Of a stretch of DNA of 64,000 bases, positions 54,310-63,754 are shown one piece after another. Source of the DNA: Aequoribacter fuscus (GTDB taxonomy: Bacteria; Pseudomonadota; Gammaproteobacteria; Pseudomonadales; Halieaceae); assembly GCF_009910365.1 (NCBI RefSeq), contig NZ_CP036423.1, forward strand, positions 2,666,001 through 2,730,000. The letters run 5' to 3'. The notes beneath the pieces are model-generated. The model did not search any database and was not told the origin of the DNA. It saw only the letters and a program-made list of their open reading frames with translations. Every line of letters starts with the position of its first letter. Position 1 is the first letter of the stretch. Made by a program: the position numbers and the translations under genes.

Positions 54310-54324
54310 GCACCAAATTGGTGC
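54310..54324 (+). promoter_or_regulatory. NtrC-type binding site upstream of ntrB
   Basis: GCACCA-AAT-TGGTGC is a perfect 15-bp NtrC dyad two bases after the DUF4124 stop, about 146 bp before the predicted ntrB start. A weaker GCACC...TTGGC lies at 54426-54440, overlapping the sigma-54 element. Confidence 0.85.
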
Positions 54325-54436
54325 AATTAAGTTTAGGCTGTGCTCAAATAGGGCGCAGCGCTCGACAAAATACCCGTTACACTCGCGATTTTTGTCCCAA
54401 ATGGCGTTGTTTTGGCTCTCGATCAGCACCAAAAGT

Positions 54437-54452
54437 TGGCGTCATTCTTGCT
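54437..54452 (+). promoter_or_regulatory. Sigma-54 promoter of ntrB-ntrC
   Basis: TGGCGT-N5-TTGCT, with GG and GC 10 bp apart. The predicted start near 54463 is upstream of the chosen ntrB ATG (54518) but downstream of the alternative ATG at 54455, which therefore cannot be used from this promoter. Confidence 0.8.
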
Positions 54453-54517
54453 AGATGTTAGCGAATAATTCGCGTTTTCTGGCAGATCATGGTCTGCCGA
54501 TAAAATGGAAGGCACTC

Positions 54518-55573
54518 ATGGCCCCAATAGATACAATCGATAGCTTAAGCACCGGTGTAATAACACTGGATAGCGAGTTGTGTATTTGTGCCATGAACTC
54601 CGCTAGCGAGGCCATGCTCTCCACCTCGAAAGCCCGCTTGGCGGGTACTCATTTTATCGACCTAGTGAAGAATGCAGACGACGTGGTACCTCAAATACGC
54701 GCTGCCATTGAAGCCCATACGCCCATCACACAACGCAGCGTTACGCTACAAAATAATGGCAACGAGCCCGTCACAGCTGATTTGACGATAACCCCATCAA
54801 GACCCGATCGTGATGGCAGTCTGCTAATTGAGCTGCACCCCGTCGATCGGATCATGCGCATCAGCCGAGGACAAAATCTCCTGCAGACCACTGAAACGAC
54901 GCACCAAATCGTCCGTGGACTGGCTCATGAGGTAAAAAACCCACTGGGCGGTATCCGCGGAGCGGCACAATTGTTAGCCCGCGAACTCGAAGATCCCGAT
55001 CAACTGGAATATACCCAGATTATTATTCGGGAGGCCGATCGTCTAAGAGCCTTGGTCGATCGTCTGCTTGGCCCGAATAAACCCGTAGACCGACTCCCTT
55101 TAAATGTGCACGAAGTGCTCGAGCACGTGCGACGCCTGCTCGAAGTCGAGAGCGACCAGAAGGTCAGGATCGAGCGCGATTATGACCCAAGCCTCCCGGA
55201 TATCGTTGGAGACCGCGCTCAGCTGATTCAAGCCATCCTGAATATCGCGTTAAACGCTATTCAAGCCAACGACGGTGAGCACGAGTGCCTGATTACTCTG
55301 CGCTCTCGCGTACTGCGTCAGTTTACGATTGGCGCAATCCGCCACCGCTTAGTGTGTAAAATCGATATCGAAGACAACGGCCCGGGCATCGACGAAGCAC
55401 TGATGGGATTAATCTTTCTGCCCATGGTCACCGGCCGCGCGGAAGGCACAGGCCTGGGCTTGTCGATATCGCAAAGTATTATCAATCGCCATGGCGGTCT
55501 GCTCGAGTGTCAGAGCGAACCCGGCAAAACCCTATTCTCACTATACCTTCCCTTGGAGCTAGATCATGAGTGA
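54518..55573 (+). CDS. ntrB: Nitrogen regulation sensor histidine kinase NtrB
   Basis: Cytosolic sensor kinase that phosphorylates NtrC when nitrogen is short and acts as phosphatase with PII when it is plentiful. The 351-aa protein has a PAS domain (LSTGVITLDSELCICAMNSA), the H-box LAHEVKNPLGGIRGAAQLL with the phospho-His, the N-box NIALNAIQAN, and the G-boxes EDNGPGID and GTGLGLSIS. The ATG at 54518 has GGAAGG upstream and gives the E. coli length. It overlaps ntrC by 8 nt. Confidence 0.96.
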   Translation: MAPIDTIDSLSTGVITLDSELCICAMNSASEAMLSTSKARLAGTHFIDLVKNADDVVPQIRAAIEAHTPITQRSVTLQNNGNEPVTADLTITPSRPDRDGSLLIELHPVDRIMRISRGQNLLQTTETTHQIVRGLAHEVKNPLGGIRGAAQLLARELEDPDQLEYTQIIIREADRLRALVDRLLGPNKPVDRLPLNVHEVLEHVRRLLEVESDQKVRIERDYDPSLPDIVGDRAQLIQAILNIALNAIQANDGEHECLITLRSRVLRQFTIGAIRHRLVCKIDIEDNGPGIDEALMGLIFLPMVTGRAEGTGLGLSISQSIINRHGGLLECQSEPGKTLFSLYLPLELDHE

Positions 55574-56984
55574 TACCTCAAATGTGTGGGTCGTAGATGA
55601 CGACGATTCGATCCGCTGGGTACTAGAACGCGCTCTCACCCAGGCGGGGATAAAATGCCGGTGCTTCGAAGAAGCCGACAGCCTGCTGGCAGAGATCAAA
55701 TACGAACAACCCGACGCCATTATCAGTGACATTCGAATGCCGGGAACCGACGGGCTCGCCATGCTCGACGAGCTACACGCGAGCCTTCCAGAACTCCCTA
55801 TCATCATCACCACAGCGCATTCGGACCTCGAAAGTGCCGTCGCCTCGTATCAGCAAGGTGCTTTCGAATATTTACCCAAACCCTTTGATATCGACGATGT
55901 CATTGCCATCACCGAGCGCGCCATCTCACATCGCCGCAAAACGTTAAAGACCTCGGAGGCAAAAGAGGAAGCGCTTCCTACCACCGAGATCATCGGTGAG
56001 GCGCCCGCAATGCAGGAGGTGTTTCGTGCGATCGGACGCTTAGCGCACAGCAATATTACGGTGTTGATCAACGGCGAATCGGGTACAGGTAAAGAGCTTG
56101 TCGCTCGAGCATTACATCGCCATTCACCTCGTGCCAGCGCGCCATTTATCGCACTTAATATGGCTGCGATACCTCGCGACCTTATGGAGTCAGAGTTATT
56201 CGGCCACGAAAAAGGGGCTTTTACCGGTGCCGCTCAAAAACGTGAGGGCCGTTTTGAACAAGCCAACGGTGGCACCCTGTTCCTCGACGAGATTGGCGAT
56301 ATGCCAGCCGAAACCCAAACACGGCTACTTCGAGTACTTGCCGACGGTGAGTTCTATCGAGTGGGCGGGCACGTCGCGGTAAAATCCGATGTTCGAATTA
56401 TCGCTGCAACCCATCAGAATCTTGAAGAACTGGTGCGCAAAGGCGATTTCCGCGAGGATTTATTTCACCGCTTAAATGTCATTCGAATTCATATTCCACG
56501 CTTAGCTGAGCGACGCGAAGATATTCCAAAATTGATGCAGTACTTCTTTCAGCGCGCTGCCGAGGAATTGGGTGGCGAGAAAAAAGTTCTGCTGCCTGAA
56601 ACCGAAAAATACCTGTGCACACTTGACTGGCCTGGCAACGTACGCCAGTTAGAAAACACCTGCCGATGGATCACCGTTATGGCATCAGGCCGGGAAATCC
56701 ATATTGACGATCTCCCTCAGGAATTACGCGAACCCACTGTCCACGAGGCGATCGATTCGCCCTCAGATTGGGGTGGACAGCTCCGCGAGTGGGTCAGCAC
56801 CCAGCTAGCGTCGGGGCGACAGCATATTCTGGACGAGGCAACACCGCGATTCGAGCGCATCGTCATTGAAGCGGCCCTAAACTACACCGGCGGCCGCAAA
56901 CGCGACGCGGCAGAACTGCTAGGCTGGGGCCGCAACACGCTAACGCGCAAAATGAAGGAATTGGAACTATCCAGCCGGAGCTAA
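55566..56984 (+). CDS. ntrC: Nitrogen regulation response regulator NtrC
   Basis: Sigma-54 activator of nitrogen genes. The 472-aa protein has a receiver domain with the phospho-Asp at about residue 55 ([11 protein letters not shown]) and a conserved Lys in YLPKPFD. An AAA+ domain follows, with Walker A GESGTGKE, the sigma-54-contact GAFTGA loop ([11 protein letters not shown]) and Walker [14 protein letters not shown]-terminal Fis-type HTH is present ([22 protein letters not shown]). Sites for it lie upstream of both glnA and ntrB, so the pair is self-regulated. Confidence 0.97.
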   Translation: MSDTSNVWVVDDDDSIRWVLERALTQAGIKCRCFEEADSLLAEIKYEQPDAIISDIRMPGTDGLAMLDELHASLPELPIIITTAHSDLESAVASYQQGAFEYLPKPFDIDDVIAITERAISHRRKTLKTSEAKEEALPTTEIIGEAPAMQEVFRAIGRLAHSNITVLINGESGTGKELVARALHRHSPRASAPFIALNMAAIPRDLMESELFGHEKGAFTGAAQKREGRFEQANGGTLFLDEIGDMPAETQTRLLRVLADGEFYRVGGHVAVKSDVRIIAATHQNLEELVRKGDFREDLFHRLNVIRIHIPRLAERREDIPKLMQYFFQRAAEELGGEKKVLLPETEKYLCTLDWPGNVRQLENTCRWITVMASGREIHIDDLPQELREPTVHEAIDSPSDWGGQLREWVSTQLASGRQHILDEATPRFERIVIEAALNYTGGRKRDAAELLGWGRNTLTRKMKELELSSRS

Positions 56985-57002
56985 GCGTCTTACACTAGCG
57001 CC

Positions 57003-57479
57003 ATGTTTCACGTTGTTTTATTTGAACCCGAAATCCCGCCCAACACAGGCAACATTATGCGCCTGTGTGCCAACACGGGCTGCGAACTGCATCTGGTTGA
57101 ACCGTTGGGGTTTAGCCTCGACGAAAAACGCCTCCGTCGTGCGGGCATGGATTATCGCGACATCAGCGTGGTAACCAGCCATCGCAACTGGGAAGAGTGC
57201 CTACACGCTATTCGCGTAAAAAGCCCGAGCACACGTGTTTTCGCCTGCACGACGAAGGGCTCTCAGGCTCACACAAAGGCCGTTTTTCAGTCTGGCGACA
57301 TTATTTTAATGGGCCCTGAAACTCGAGGCTTACCCATAAATATCATCGAATCTACCCCGGCCGAATATCGTATTCGTATTCCGATGGCGCCTGAATCAAG
57401 AAGTTTGAATTTATCGAACGCCACCGCAGTGATTCTGTACGAAGCACTGCGGCAGACAGGGTTTGAGGGATTGAGCTAA
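57003..57479 (+). CDS. trmL: tRNA (cytidine/uridine-34-2'-O)-methyltransferase
   Basis: SPOUT enzyme that methylates the wobble ribose of two tRNA-Leu isoacceptors. The 158-aa protein shows the [18 protein letters not shown] opening, [10 protein letters not shown] and the knot segment [27 protein letters not shown]. It starts 18 nt after ntrC and ends 4 nt from the convergent secB. Confidence 0.95.
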   Translation: MFHVVLFEPEIPPNTGNIMRLCANTGCELHLVEPLGFSLDEKRLRRAGMDYRDISVVTSHRNWEECLHAIRVKSPSTRVFACTTKGSQAHTKAVFQSGDIILMGPETRGLPINIIESTPAEYRIRIPMAPESRSLNLSNATAVILYEALRQTGFEGLS

Positions 57480-57483
57480 AACC

Positions 57484-57990
57484 CTAGTGAGTAGCTTCGC
57501 CTTGCTCAGCAGCTTGCGATTGAGCTTGAGCCTGTGCTAAAGCCTGCTGATACAGCGCATCAAAATTTACTGGCGCCAGCATCAACGCTGGGAACCCGCC
57601 TTTAACCACCATCGTATCGATGCTTTCACGCGCGTAAGGGAACAAGATATTCGGCGCTGCCGTGCCTAACAAGCGACGCAGGGTCTCACCTTCAAAGCCT
57701 TTGATAAAGAAGATACCGGCTTGCTGAACTTCGACTAGAAAAGCCGTTTCTTCCTCGATTTTAGCCGTGACCGTAATGGTAAGAACCACTTCAAAGTTGC
57801 CCTCTTCATCGATTTTGTCGCTCTTGGTGTTCAGATCGATGTTGATTTTGGGCTGCCACTGCTGACGAAACACACCGGGCGTTGCTGGCGACTCGAAAGA
57901 GACGTCTTTGGTGTAGATGCGCTGCATCACGAATTGTTGTTCTGGCGCCTGTGCTGCACCTGCTTCTGCTGTAGTTTGCTCGTCGGCCAT
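57484..57990 (-). CDS. secB: Protein-export chaperone SecB
   Basis: Keeps preproteins unfolded and delivers them to SecA. The 168-aa protein has the SecB fold, with QRIYTKDVSFESPATP at the start of the domain, VVLTITVTAKIEEETAFLVEVQQAGIF, and the GFPALMLAPVNFDALYQQAL tail. I use the ATG at 57990, which has GGAGG upstream; a start five codons earlier would cover that site. The Gln/Ala-rich C-terminus may be the SecA contact. It is last in yibN-grxC-secB. Confidence 0.96.
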   Translation of the reverse strand: MADEQTTAEAGAAQAPEQQFVMQRIYTKDVSFESPATPGVFRQQWQPKINIDLNTKSDKIDEEGNFEVVLTITVTAKIEEETAFLVEVQQAGIFFIKGFEGETLRRLLGTAAPNILFPYARESIDTMVVKGGFPALMLAPVNFDALYQQALAQAQAQSQAAEQGEATH

Positions 57991-58011
57991 GTAGCCGTCC
58001 TCCATTTATGG

Positions 58012-58266
58012 TTAGTTAAAAAATGTATCGAGTTTACCGGCACGCTCGAGCGCAGCCATGTCATCGTAACCGCCGATGTGAGTGGATCCAATCCAAATTT
58101 GTGGGACCGAGGTGCGCCCCGCTTTACGCGTCATTTCCTGACGCAGCTGCGGATCGCCATCGACCGCTATTTCTTTGTAACGAATGTTTTTCGCATTGAG
58201 TAAATGCTTGGCGCGAATGCAGTAGGGGCAAAATCGCGTGGTGTAAATAACGACTTCTGGCGTCAT
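58012..58266 (-). CDS. grxC: Glutaredoxin 3
   Basis: This 84-aa glutathione-dependent thiol reductase has the active site RFCPYCIRAK, the TSVPQIWIG cis-Pro loop and HIGGYDDMAAL for glutathione. The ATG overlaps the yibN stop as ATGA. Longer in-frame starts up to 58395 would lie wholly inside yibN. The yibN-grxC-secB order is the same as in E. coli. Confidence 0.96.
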   Translation of the reverse strand: MTPEVVIYTTRFCPYCIRAKHLLNAKNIRYKEIAVDGDPQLRQEMTRKAGRTSVPQIWIGSTHIGGYDDMAALERAGKLDTFFN

Positions 58267-58688
58267 GACTTGGTGACCACTGGCAATTGCAACGCGTCCC
58301 ACTCCATCATCCCGCCTTTCATCTTGTAGACGTCGCTGAAACCGGCGTCCAATAACTGCTTGCTGGCGCCTGATGCTGTTTGCCCCATGCGACACACAAC
58401 AATCACAGGCTTCTCTTTGTAAGCTTCAAGCTCGCCCACTCGCGAACCCAACTTGGCATTGGGGATATGGACACTATCGGCGATGTGGCCTTTTTTGTAA
58501 TCTGCAGCTTCGCGAATATCCAAAAATACGCCGCCGTGACTATTCACGCGAGCGATCGATTGCTGTGGCGTTAGGGCGGGCGCACCACGCGACAACTCGT
58601 GACGAATAAACATCACAATCAACACCGCCAGCGCAGCAAATAAGATCCACTGCTGTCCAACGAACTGCAAAAATAAACTTGTGTTCAT
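58263..58688 (-). CDS. yibN: Membrane-anchored rhodanese-like protein (YibN)
   Basis: The 141-aa product has an N-terminal membrane helix (WILFAALAVLIVMFIRH) and one rhodanese domain (GGVFLDIREAADYKKGHI), in which the active-site Cys is kept in VVCRMGQTAS. It is likely anchored in the inner membrane with the domain in the cytosol. Its sulfur donor or acceptor is unknown. It is divergent from gpmI and first in the yibN-grxC-secB operon. Confidence 0.92.
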   Translation of the reverse strand: MNTSLFLQFVGQQWILFAALAVLIVMFIRHELSRGAPALTPQQSIARVNSHGGVFLDIREAADYKKGHIADSVHIPNAKLGSRVGELEAYKEKPVIVVCRMGQTASGASKQLLDAGFSDVYKMKGGMMEWDALQLPVVTKS

Positions 58689-58744
58689 GAGCTACCCATT
58701 CAGAGGCTGAAGCTTGCCCGTGTAGATTTACCAGCTAAGCGGCG

Positions 58745-58750
58745 CAGTAT
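58745..58750 (-). promoter_or_regulatory. -10 box of yibN-grxC-secB
   Basis: TATACT on the minus strand in TGTATACTGCGC, predicted start near 58738, leader about 50 nt. The -35 is poor. Confidence 0.5.
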
Positions 58751-58853
58751 ACAGGCTCAAGCGGCGTCTCACCAGCGCTCGGAACCCGCAAGGGTGCCCA
58801 AAAACGCAAATCCCGATTCGACACCAGCCCTACTCGGCGAAGTCCGCTTCCGT

Positions 58854-58859
58854 TACAAT
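58854..58859 (+). promoter_or_regulatory. -10 box of gpmI
   Basis: TACAAT on the plus strand predicts a start near 58866 and a leader of about 41 nt with GGAGA before the GTG. No good -35 is seen. The rest of the 218-bp divergent gap shows nothing more. Confidence 0.5.
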
Positions 58860-58906
58860 ACTCAAGTAGCAAACACCCAGCGCCAAACTCTCGGAGACCC
58901 CTACTC

Positions 58907-60448
58907 GTGCCCGACAAAACACCTACCCTACTGATTATTCTTGATGGCTTCGGTCACCGCGAAGCAAAAGAAGACAACGCCATCGCAAACGCCAGTACGC
59001 CAACATGGGATCGCCTGTGGTCGCAGCGCCCCCATTCGCTTATTTCTGGCTCAGGTCTAGACGTCGGGCTACCCGACGGGCAAATGGGAAATTCTGAGGT
59101 GGGCCATATGAGTCTTGGCGCAGGACGAATTATTTACCAGCAAATCACGCGCATCGACAAAGCCATCGAAGACGGTGAATTCTTCAACAACCCCGCGCTA
59201 TGCCAAGCAATTGACAGCGCCCAGGCGAACTCCGGGGCGGTGCATATTTTTGGACTTTTGTCGCCAGGCGGGGTCCACAGCCATGAAAACCACATCATCG
59301 CCGCCATGAAACTGGCGGCCCAGCGGGGTGCAACCAAAATTTATTTGCACGCCTTCCTCGATGGCAGAGATACGCCACCACGCAGCGCTAAAGCATCCCT
59401 AAAAGCCGTGGAAGCCGCATTCACGGAACTGGGCAAGGGACAAGTGGCAAGTGTCGTGGGACGTTATTATGCAATGGATCGAGATCAGCGCTGGGATCGA
59501 GTCGAACAAGCCTACACCTTGATTACCGAGGGCAAAGGTAAATACACGGCAAGTTCCTCACTCGAGGCTCTGGAGCAAGCCTACCGACGCGATGAGAATG
59601 ATGAGTTTGTCGCGCCCACCGCAATTTCCGCCGGCGAACCCATTCGAGTCGAAGACGGCGACAGCATCATTTTTATGAACTTTCGTGCGGATCGCGCCCG
59701 CGAAATCACCCAATGTTTTGTCGACCCTGACTTCAATGGATTCGAGCGCCAGCGGCCGCTTAAGCTGGCTAATTTCACCTCGGCAACCGAGTACGCCAAG
59801 TCGTTACCAACTGAAATTGCTTTTCCCAGCGAGAGCCTCAGCAACGTGCTAGGTGCCTATCTCGCTGACCTAGGCAAAACTCAACTACGCATCGCCGAAA
59901 CTGAAAAATACGCCCACGTCACTTTCTTTTTTAGCGGCGGCCAAGAGACTCTGTTCGACGGCGAAAAGCGCGAGCTAATCCCGTCTCCTGATGTCGCGAC
60001 TTATGACCTACAACCCGAGATGAGCGCCCCAGAAGTCACCGCCAAACTCTGTGAAGCTATTCGATCAAAACAATTCGATTTGATCGTCTGTAACTACGCC
60101 AACGGCGATATGGTGGGACACACCGGGAATTATCAAGCAGCTATTAAAGCGGTCGAGGCGCTTGACCAATCGCTGGCGCAAGTAGAACAAGCCCTGGCCG
60201 AGGTAGGAGGACAAGCACTCATTACTGCCGATCACGGCAACTGCGAGCAAATGCTCGACTACGACAGTGGGCAGTTACACACCCAACACACCACGGAGCA
60301 CGTACCGCTTGTCTACATCGGCCCAAAAAATATCAAGTTCAAACAAACTGAGGGGCGCTTGGCCGATATTGCACCGTCGTTATTGCACCTTATGGAACTC
60401 GATATTCCCGCGGAAATGACCGGACAGTGTTTGATTGAAAACGCCTAG
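58907..60448 (+). CDS. gpmI: 2,3-bisphosphoglycerate-independent phosphoglycerate mutase
   Basis: Manganese-dependent glycolytic mutase that interconverts 3- and 2-phosphoglycerate. The 513-aa protein shows the metal-site start [12 protein letters not shown], the catalytic Ser in [29 protein letters not shown], and the late [10 protein letters not shown] and [12 protein letters not shown] metal ligands. The start is GTG. The gpmI-envC-ctpA order is common in gammaproteobacteria. Confidence 0.97.
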   Translation: MPDKTPTLLIILDGFGHREAKEDNAIANASTPTWDRLWSQRPHSLISGSGLDVGLPDGQMGNSEVGHMSLGAGRIIYQQITRIDKAIEDGEFFNNPALCQAIDSAQANSGAVHIFGLLSPGGVHSHENHIIAAMKLAAQRGATKIYLHAFLDGRDTPPRSAKASLKAVEAAFTELGKGQVASVVGRYYAMDRDQRWDRVEQAYTLITEGKGKYTASSSLEALEQAYRRDENDEFVAPTAISAGEPIRVEDGDSIIFMNFRADRAREITQCFVDPDFNGFERQRPLKLANFTSATEYAKSLPTEIAFPSESLSNVLGAYLADLGKTQLRIAETEKYAHVTFFFSGGQETLFDGEKRELIPSPDVATYDLQPEMSAPEVTAKLCEAIRSKQFDLIVCNYANGDMVGHTGNYQAAIKAVEALDQSLAQVEQALAEVGGQALITADHGNCEQMLDYDSGQLHTQHTTEHVPLVYIGPKNIKFKQTEGRLADIAPSLLHLMELDIPAEMTGQCLIENA

Positions 60449-61589
60449 AGCTATCTTTATACGCTTGCTCCTATGCTGCGCGTTATGCGCTGCAACGGCA
60501 AGCGGCGGCCAGGCGCAAACAGAAGACCGAGAACAAGCGAGCGCAGAGCTGCAACAAGTCAGCGATAAGATCAACCAGGTCGACGCGCAACTCAAACGCA
60601 ATGCAGCGCAAATTAGTCGTTATCAGACCGAGATTGAGTCAAGCGAACGCGCTATTTTTAGTACTCGCAGAAAAATTGCCGACGAACGGCTGACGCTCAC
60701 GCGACTAGATACCGAACTGTTAAAGCTAGAAGCTGAAGAGCAAGTTGCACGCAATGAACTCGCATCCGAAGCGCAGCGCATTAAAACGCTGCTCAGAGCG
60801 CTGTTCGCCAATCGGGACAGCGACACTCTGAAGCTGCTGTTGTCGCAGGACAATCCCGCCAATTTGGCCCGCAACTTAGCGTTTCATGCCCGCGTACTCA
60901 AACAGCAAAACATTCAAATTGACGCACTGATGTTGCTGCTCGCGAAACTCGACCAAACACAGAAAGAGTTAGCGCAAAATCGTCAAGATCGCGAGCGCAC
61001 ACTGACAGCCCTAGAGAGCGAAGAGCAAAACTTGAGCCGGCAACAGCAAGAGCGCACACAACAGGTCGCCGCACTGCAGCAAATGACGCAGTCACTACAA
61101 GTGCAAAAACAGCAGCTCGAGCAAGACCAAGCCAGGCTGCAAAATCTAATCGACGAATTGGACACTCTGGCACTGACCAATGAGACTATACAAATCGCCC
61201 CCTTCGCCGATCAAAAAGGCAAATTACAATGGCCCACAGAGGCCAAGGTAAGTACCCGGTTTAATAGCAAACGAAACACCAATGTGCGCTGGCAAGGCAT
61301 GCGATTTAGCAATATTGCCGATGATCCAATCAGGCCCATTTATCACGGAAGAGTCGTTTTCGCCGACTGGCTGCGCGGCTATGGCCTGCTCGTCATTATT
61401 GACCACGGCGAGAATTACATGAGCCTGTATGCACACAATAACAGTATTTCGGTCGAGGAAGGTCAGTGGGTAGATCCCAGCACCGTCATTGCCTCGGCGG
61501 GTAACACTGGCGGCCAGGAAGAGCCCGGCCTATACTTCGAAGTACGCCATCAAGGTGAACCGCAAAACCCAGCGCACTGGTGCCGCTGA
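60435..61589 (+). CDS. envC: EnvC-type murein hydrolase activator
   Basis: Periplasmic activator of the division amidases. The 384-aa protein has a signal peptide ([17 protein letters not shown]), a long coiled coil (about residues 30-235) and a C-terminal LytM domain ([21 protein letters not shown]). The zinc ligands are degenerate: HxH is replaced (LYFEVRH) and the first His/Asp pair is missing (VRWQGMRF). So, like EnvC, it should be non-catalytic and act on an amidase, for which AmiB at 1722 is a candidate. It starts with TTG, 14 nt inside gpmI. Confidence 0.93.
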   Translation: MKTPRAIFIRLLLCCALCAATASGGQAQTEDREQASAELQQVSDKINQVDAQLKRNAAQISRYQTEIESSERAIFSTRRKIADERLTLTRLDTELLKLEAEEQVARNELASEAQRIKTLLRALFANRDSDTLKLLLSQDNPANLARNLAFHARVLKQQNIQIDALMLLLAKLDQTQKELAQNRQDRERTLTALESEEQNLSRQQQERTQQVAALQQMTQSLQVQKQQLEQDQARLQNLIDELDTLALTNETIQIAPFADQKGKLQWPTEAKVSTRFNSKRNTNVRWQGMRFSNIADDPIRPIYHGRVVFADWLRGYGLLVIIDHGENYMSLYAHNNSISVEEGQWVDPSTVIASAGNTGGQEEPGLYFEVRHQGEPQNPAHWCR

Positions 61590-61603
61590 AATAAGGACAC
61601 ATT

Positions 61604-62974
61604 ATGCCAACCAAACGCCTTCGTATAATCGCCTCAAGCCTTTTGCTGTGCGGCATCAGCGCTGTAAGCTTTTCCGAAGAGCCGGCCAATCCCGAACCCC
61701 AAGCGGAAATCAAACAAGAGCTTCCACTTGAGGCATTAAAACGCTTTGCGGATGTCTTTAATCAAATCCGCCAGGGTTATGTCAAAGAAATCCCGCAAAG
61801 TGAGCTCATGGACTACGCCATTCGCGGCATGATGTCGAATCTGGACCCTCACTCGGTGTACCTCAACAAAGAAGCCTTCAGCGAACTGCAAGATTCCACC
61901 TCGGGAGAGTTCGGCGGTATCGGCATAGAAGTCGGCAAAGAAAACGGTTTTATTACCATCATCTCCCCGATTGATGACACCCCCGCCGCCAAAGCGGGCT
62001 TGCAAAGCGGCGACGTCATTCTCAGTATCGATGGCGAGTCCATGGAAAACAAAACTCTGAGCGAGGCCATTGATCGCATGCGAGGCGAGGCGGGTACCCC
62101 AATCACGCTAGAGATTGGACGCAGCGGCGAGAGTCAGCCCTTTGACGTCGATTTAGAGCGAGCCAATATCCCGGTAAAAAGCACGCGTGAACGACTGCTA
62201 GCACCCGGCATTGGCTATCTACGAATTTCGCAATTCCAACGAAAAACGCACGAAGATGTGGCTAAAAGCCTAGATAAGTTGCTGGAGTCAGGTGAATTGA
62301 GCGGACTGGTGCTCGACCTTCGGAACAACCCCGGCGGTGTACTCCAAGCCAGCGTGGGAGTTGCCGACCATTTCCTAGATGGCGGTCTGGTCGTTTACAC
62401 CGAAGGTCGCATTGATGATGCGGCCGCGGAGTACGAGGCGACAGAAGGCGACCGTCTCAATGGCGCTCCCATCGTTGTATTAATTAATCGCGGCTCCGCC
62501 AGCGCTTCTGAAATTGTCGCCGGAGCTCTGCAAGACCAGAAACGTGCCGTTATCATGGGCACGCAAAGTTTCGGTAAAGGTTCAGTACAAACCGTCTTGC
62601 CGCTGTCGGAAGAGATCGCGGTTAAATTGACCACGGCGTTATATTTTACGCCTTCAGGCCGCTCGATTCAGGCCGAGGGCATTACCCCCGACATCAACGT
62701 CGAGCGCGCCAAAGTCACCGCAGTGGCCAGCGGTCGACGCATTAGCGAAGCGGATCTGCGCGGACACTTGGAGAACATTCAGGCCGAGGATAAGACTGAG
62801 GAGAATGAACCATCGTTCAATGCCGAAGAAAGCTTGCAGCTGCTAGAAGACGACAACCAGTTATTTGAGGCCTTTACGCTACTGAAGGGCTTAAGCATTT
62901 TACAGCAGCGACTCAGTTCGCCAGCACCCAATGCGGACGCGACAACTCGCGTAACAGAACAAGAGCCGCAGTAA
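61604..62974 (+). CDS. ctpA: C-terminal processing peptidase (S41 family)
   Basis: This periplasmic serine protease trims C-termini and in Pseudomonas controls murein hydrolases. The 456-aa protein has a signal peptide (IIASSLLLCGISAVSF), a PDZ domain (GIGIEVGKENGFITIISPIDDTPAAKAGLQSGD... in outline) and the S41 core with the catalytic Ser in RGSASASEIVAGAL and Lys in SFGKGSVQTV. The GYVKEIPQ/LDPHSVYLN start is typical of CtpA. It lies 14 nt after envC and converges with hisF. Confidence 0.95.
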   Translation: MPTKRLRIIASSLLLCGISAVSFSEEPANPEPQAEIKQELPLEALKRFADVFNQIRQGYVKEIPQSELMDYAIRGMMSNLDPHSVYLNKEAFSELQDSTSGEFGGIGIEVGKENGFITIISPIDDTPAAKAGLQSGDVILSIDGESMENKTLSEAIDRMRGEAGTPITLEIGRSGESQPFDVDLERANIPVKSTRERLLAPGIGYLRISQFQRKTHEDVAKSLDKLLESGELSGLVLDLRNNPGGVLQASVGVADHFLDGGLVVYTEGRIDDAAAEYEATEGDRLNGAPIVVLINRGSASASEIVAGALQDQKRAVIMGTQSFGKGSVQTVLPLSEEIAVKLTTALYFTPSGRSIQAEGITPDINVERAKVTAVASGRRISEADLRGHLENIQAEDKTEENEPSFNAEESLQLLEDDNQLFEAFTLLKGLSILQQRLSSPAPNADATTRVTEQEPQ

Positions 62975-62980
62975 GTCGGG

Positions 62981-63754
62981 CTACAGGCGCATCTCTATGC
63001 CGCACGCGGCCATATGCGCCTTAGCCTCGGCGATGGTGTACTCACCAAAATGAAAAATACTCGCCGCTAGCACAGCATCAGCATGTCCCTGCAGCACGCC
63101 TTGGGCTAAGTGATCAAGGGTACCCACGCCACCCGATGCAATAACGGGAATGGAAACGGCGTCTGCAATTGCGCGGGTCACCGCCAAATCGAAACCATTT
63201 TTGGTGCCATCGCGATCCATGCTGGTTAACAAGATCTCGCCGGCGCCTAACTCAGCCATTTTCTCAGCCCAGCGAACAGCATCAATGCCCGTTGGCTTAC
63301 GACCGCCGTGAGTAAAGATTTCCCAACGCGGTGTCTCGCCTTCTTCATGCACGGCTTTTGCGTCAATCGCCACGACAATGCACTGGCTGCCAAAGCGATC
63401 GGCCGACTCTTGCACCAAGGCCGGGTTGTGAATTGCCGCGGTATTGATACTGACCTTATCAGCGCCCGCATTTAACAATACTCGAATATCGTCAACCGAA
63501 CGCACCCCGCCGCCAACGGTTAGAGGGATGAATACTTCGCGCGCGATTTGCTCGACCGTGTGCACGGTGGTATCACGATTTTCGTGGCTAGCGGTAATAT
63601 CGAGAAACGTAATTTCATCAGCACCGGCCTGATTGTAACGACGCGCGATCTCGACAGGATCGCCAGCATCGCGAATACCGACAAAGTTCACACCTTTGAC
63701 AACGCGACCGTTATCGACATCTAGGCAAGGAATGATGCGTTTGGCTAGGCCCAT
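62981..63754 (-). CDS. hisF: Imidazole glycerol phosphate synthase subunit HisF
   Basis: Cyclase subunit that uses ammonia from HisH to make IGP and AICAR in histidine synthesis. The 257-aa (beta/alpha)8 barrel shows [16 protein letters not shown], the catalytic Asp residues in CLDV and the [12 protein letters not shown] loop, and the phosphate sites VGGGVRS and [11 protein letters not shown]. Its ATG overlaps the hisA stop by one base. Confidence 0.98.
   Translation of the reverse strand: MGLAKRIIPCLDVDNGRVVKGVNFVGIRDAGDPVEIARRYNQAGADEITFLDITASHENRDTTVHTVEQIAREVFIPLTVGGGVRSVDDIRVLLNAGADKVSINTAAIHNPALVQESADRFGSQCIVVAIDAKAVHEEGETPRWEIFTHGGRKPTGIDAVRWAEKMAELGAGEILLTSMDRDGTKNGFDLAVTRAIADAVSIPVIASGGVGTLDHLAQGVLQGHADAVLAASIFHFGEYTIAEAKAHMAACGIEMRL

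Noticed and set aside
54455-54517. ATG at 54455 as the ntrB start
   Set aside because: It lies upstream of the start expected from the sigma-54 promoter; the ATG at 54518 has a good ribosome-binding site and gives the usual NtrB length.
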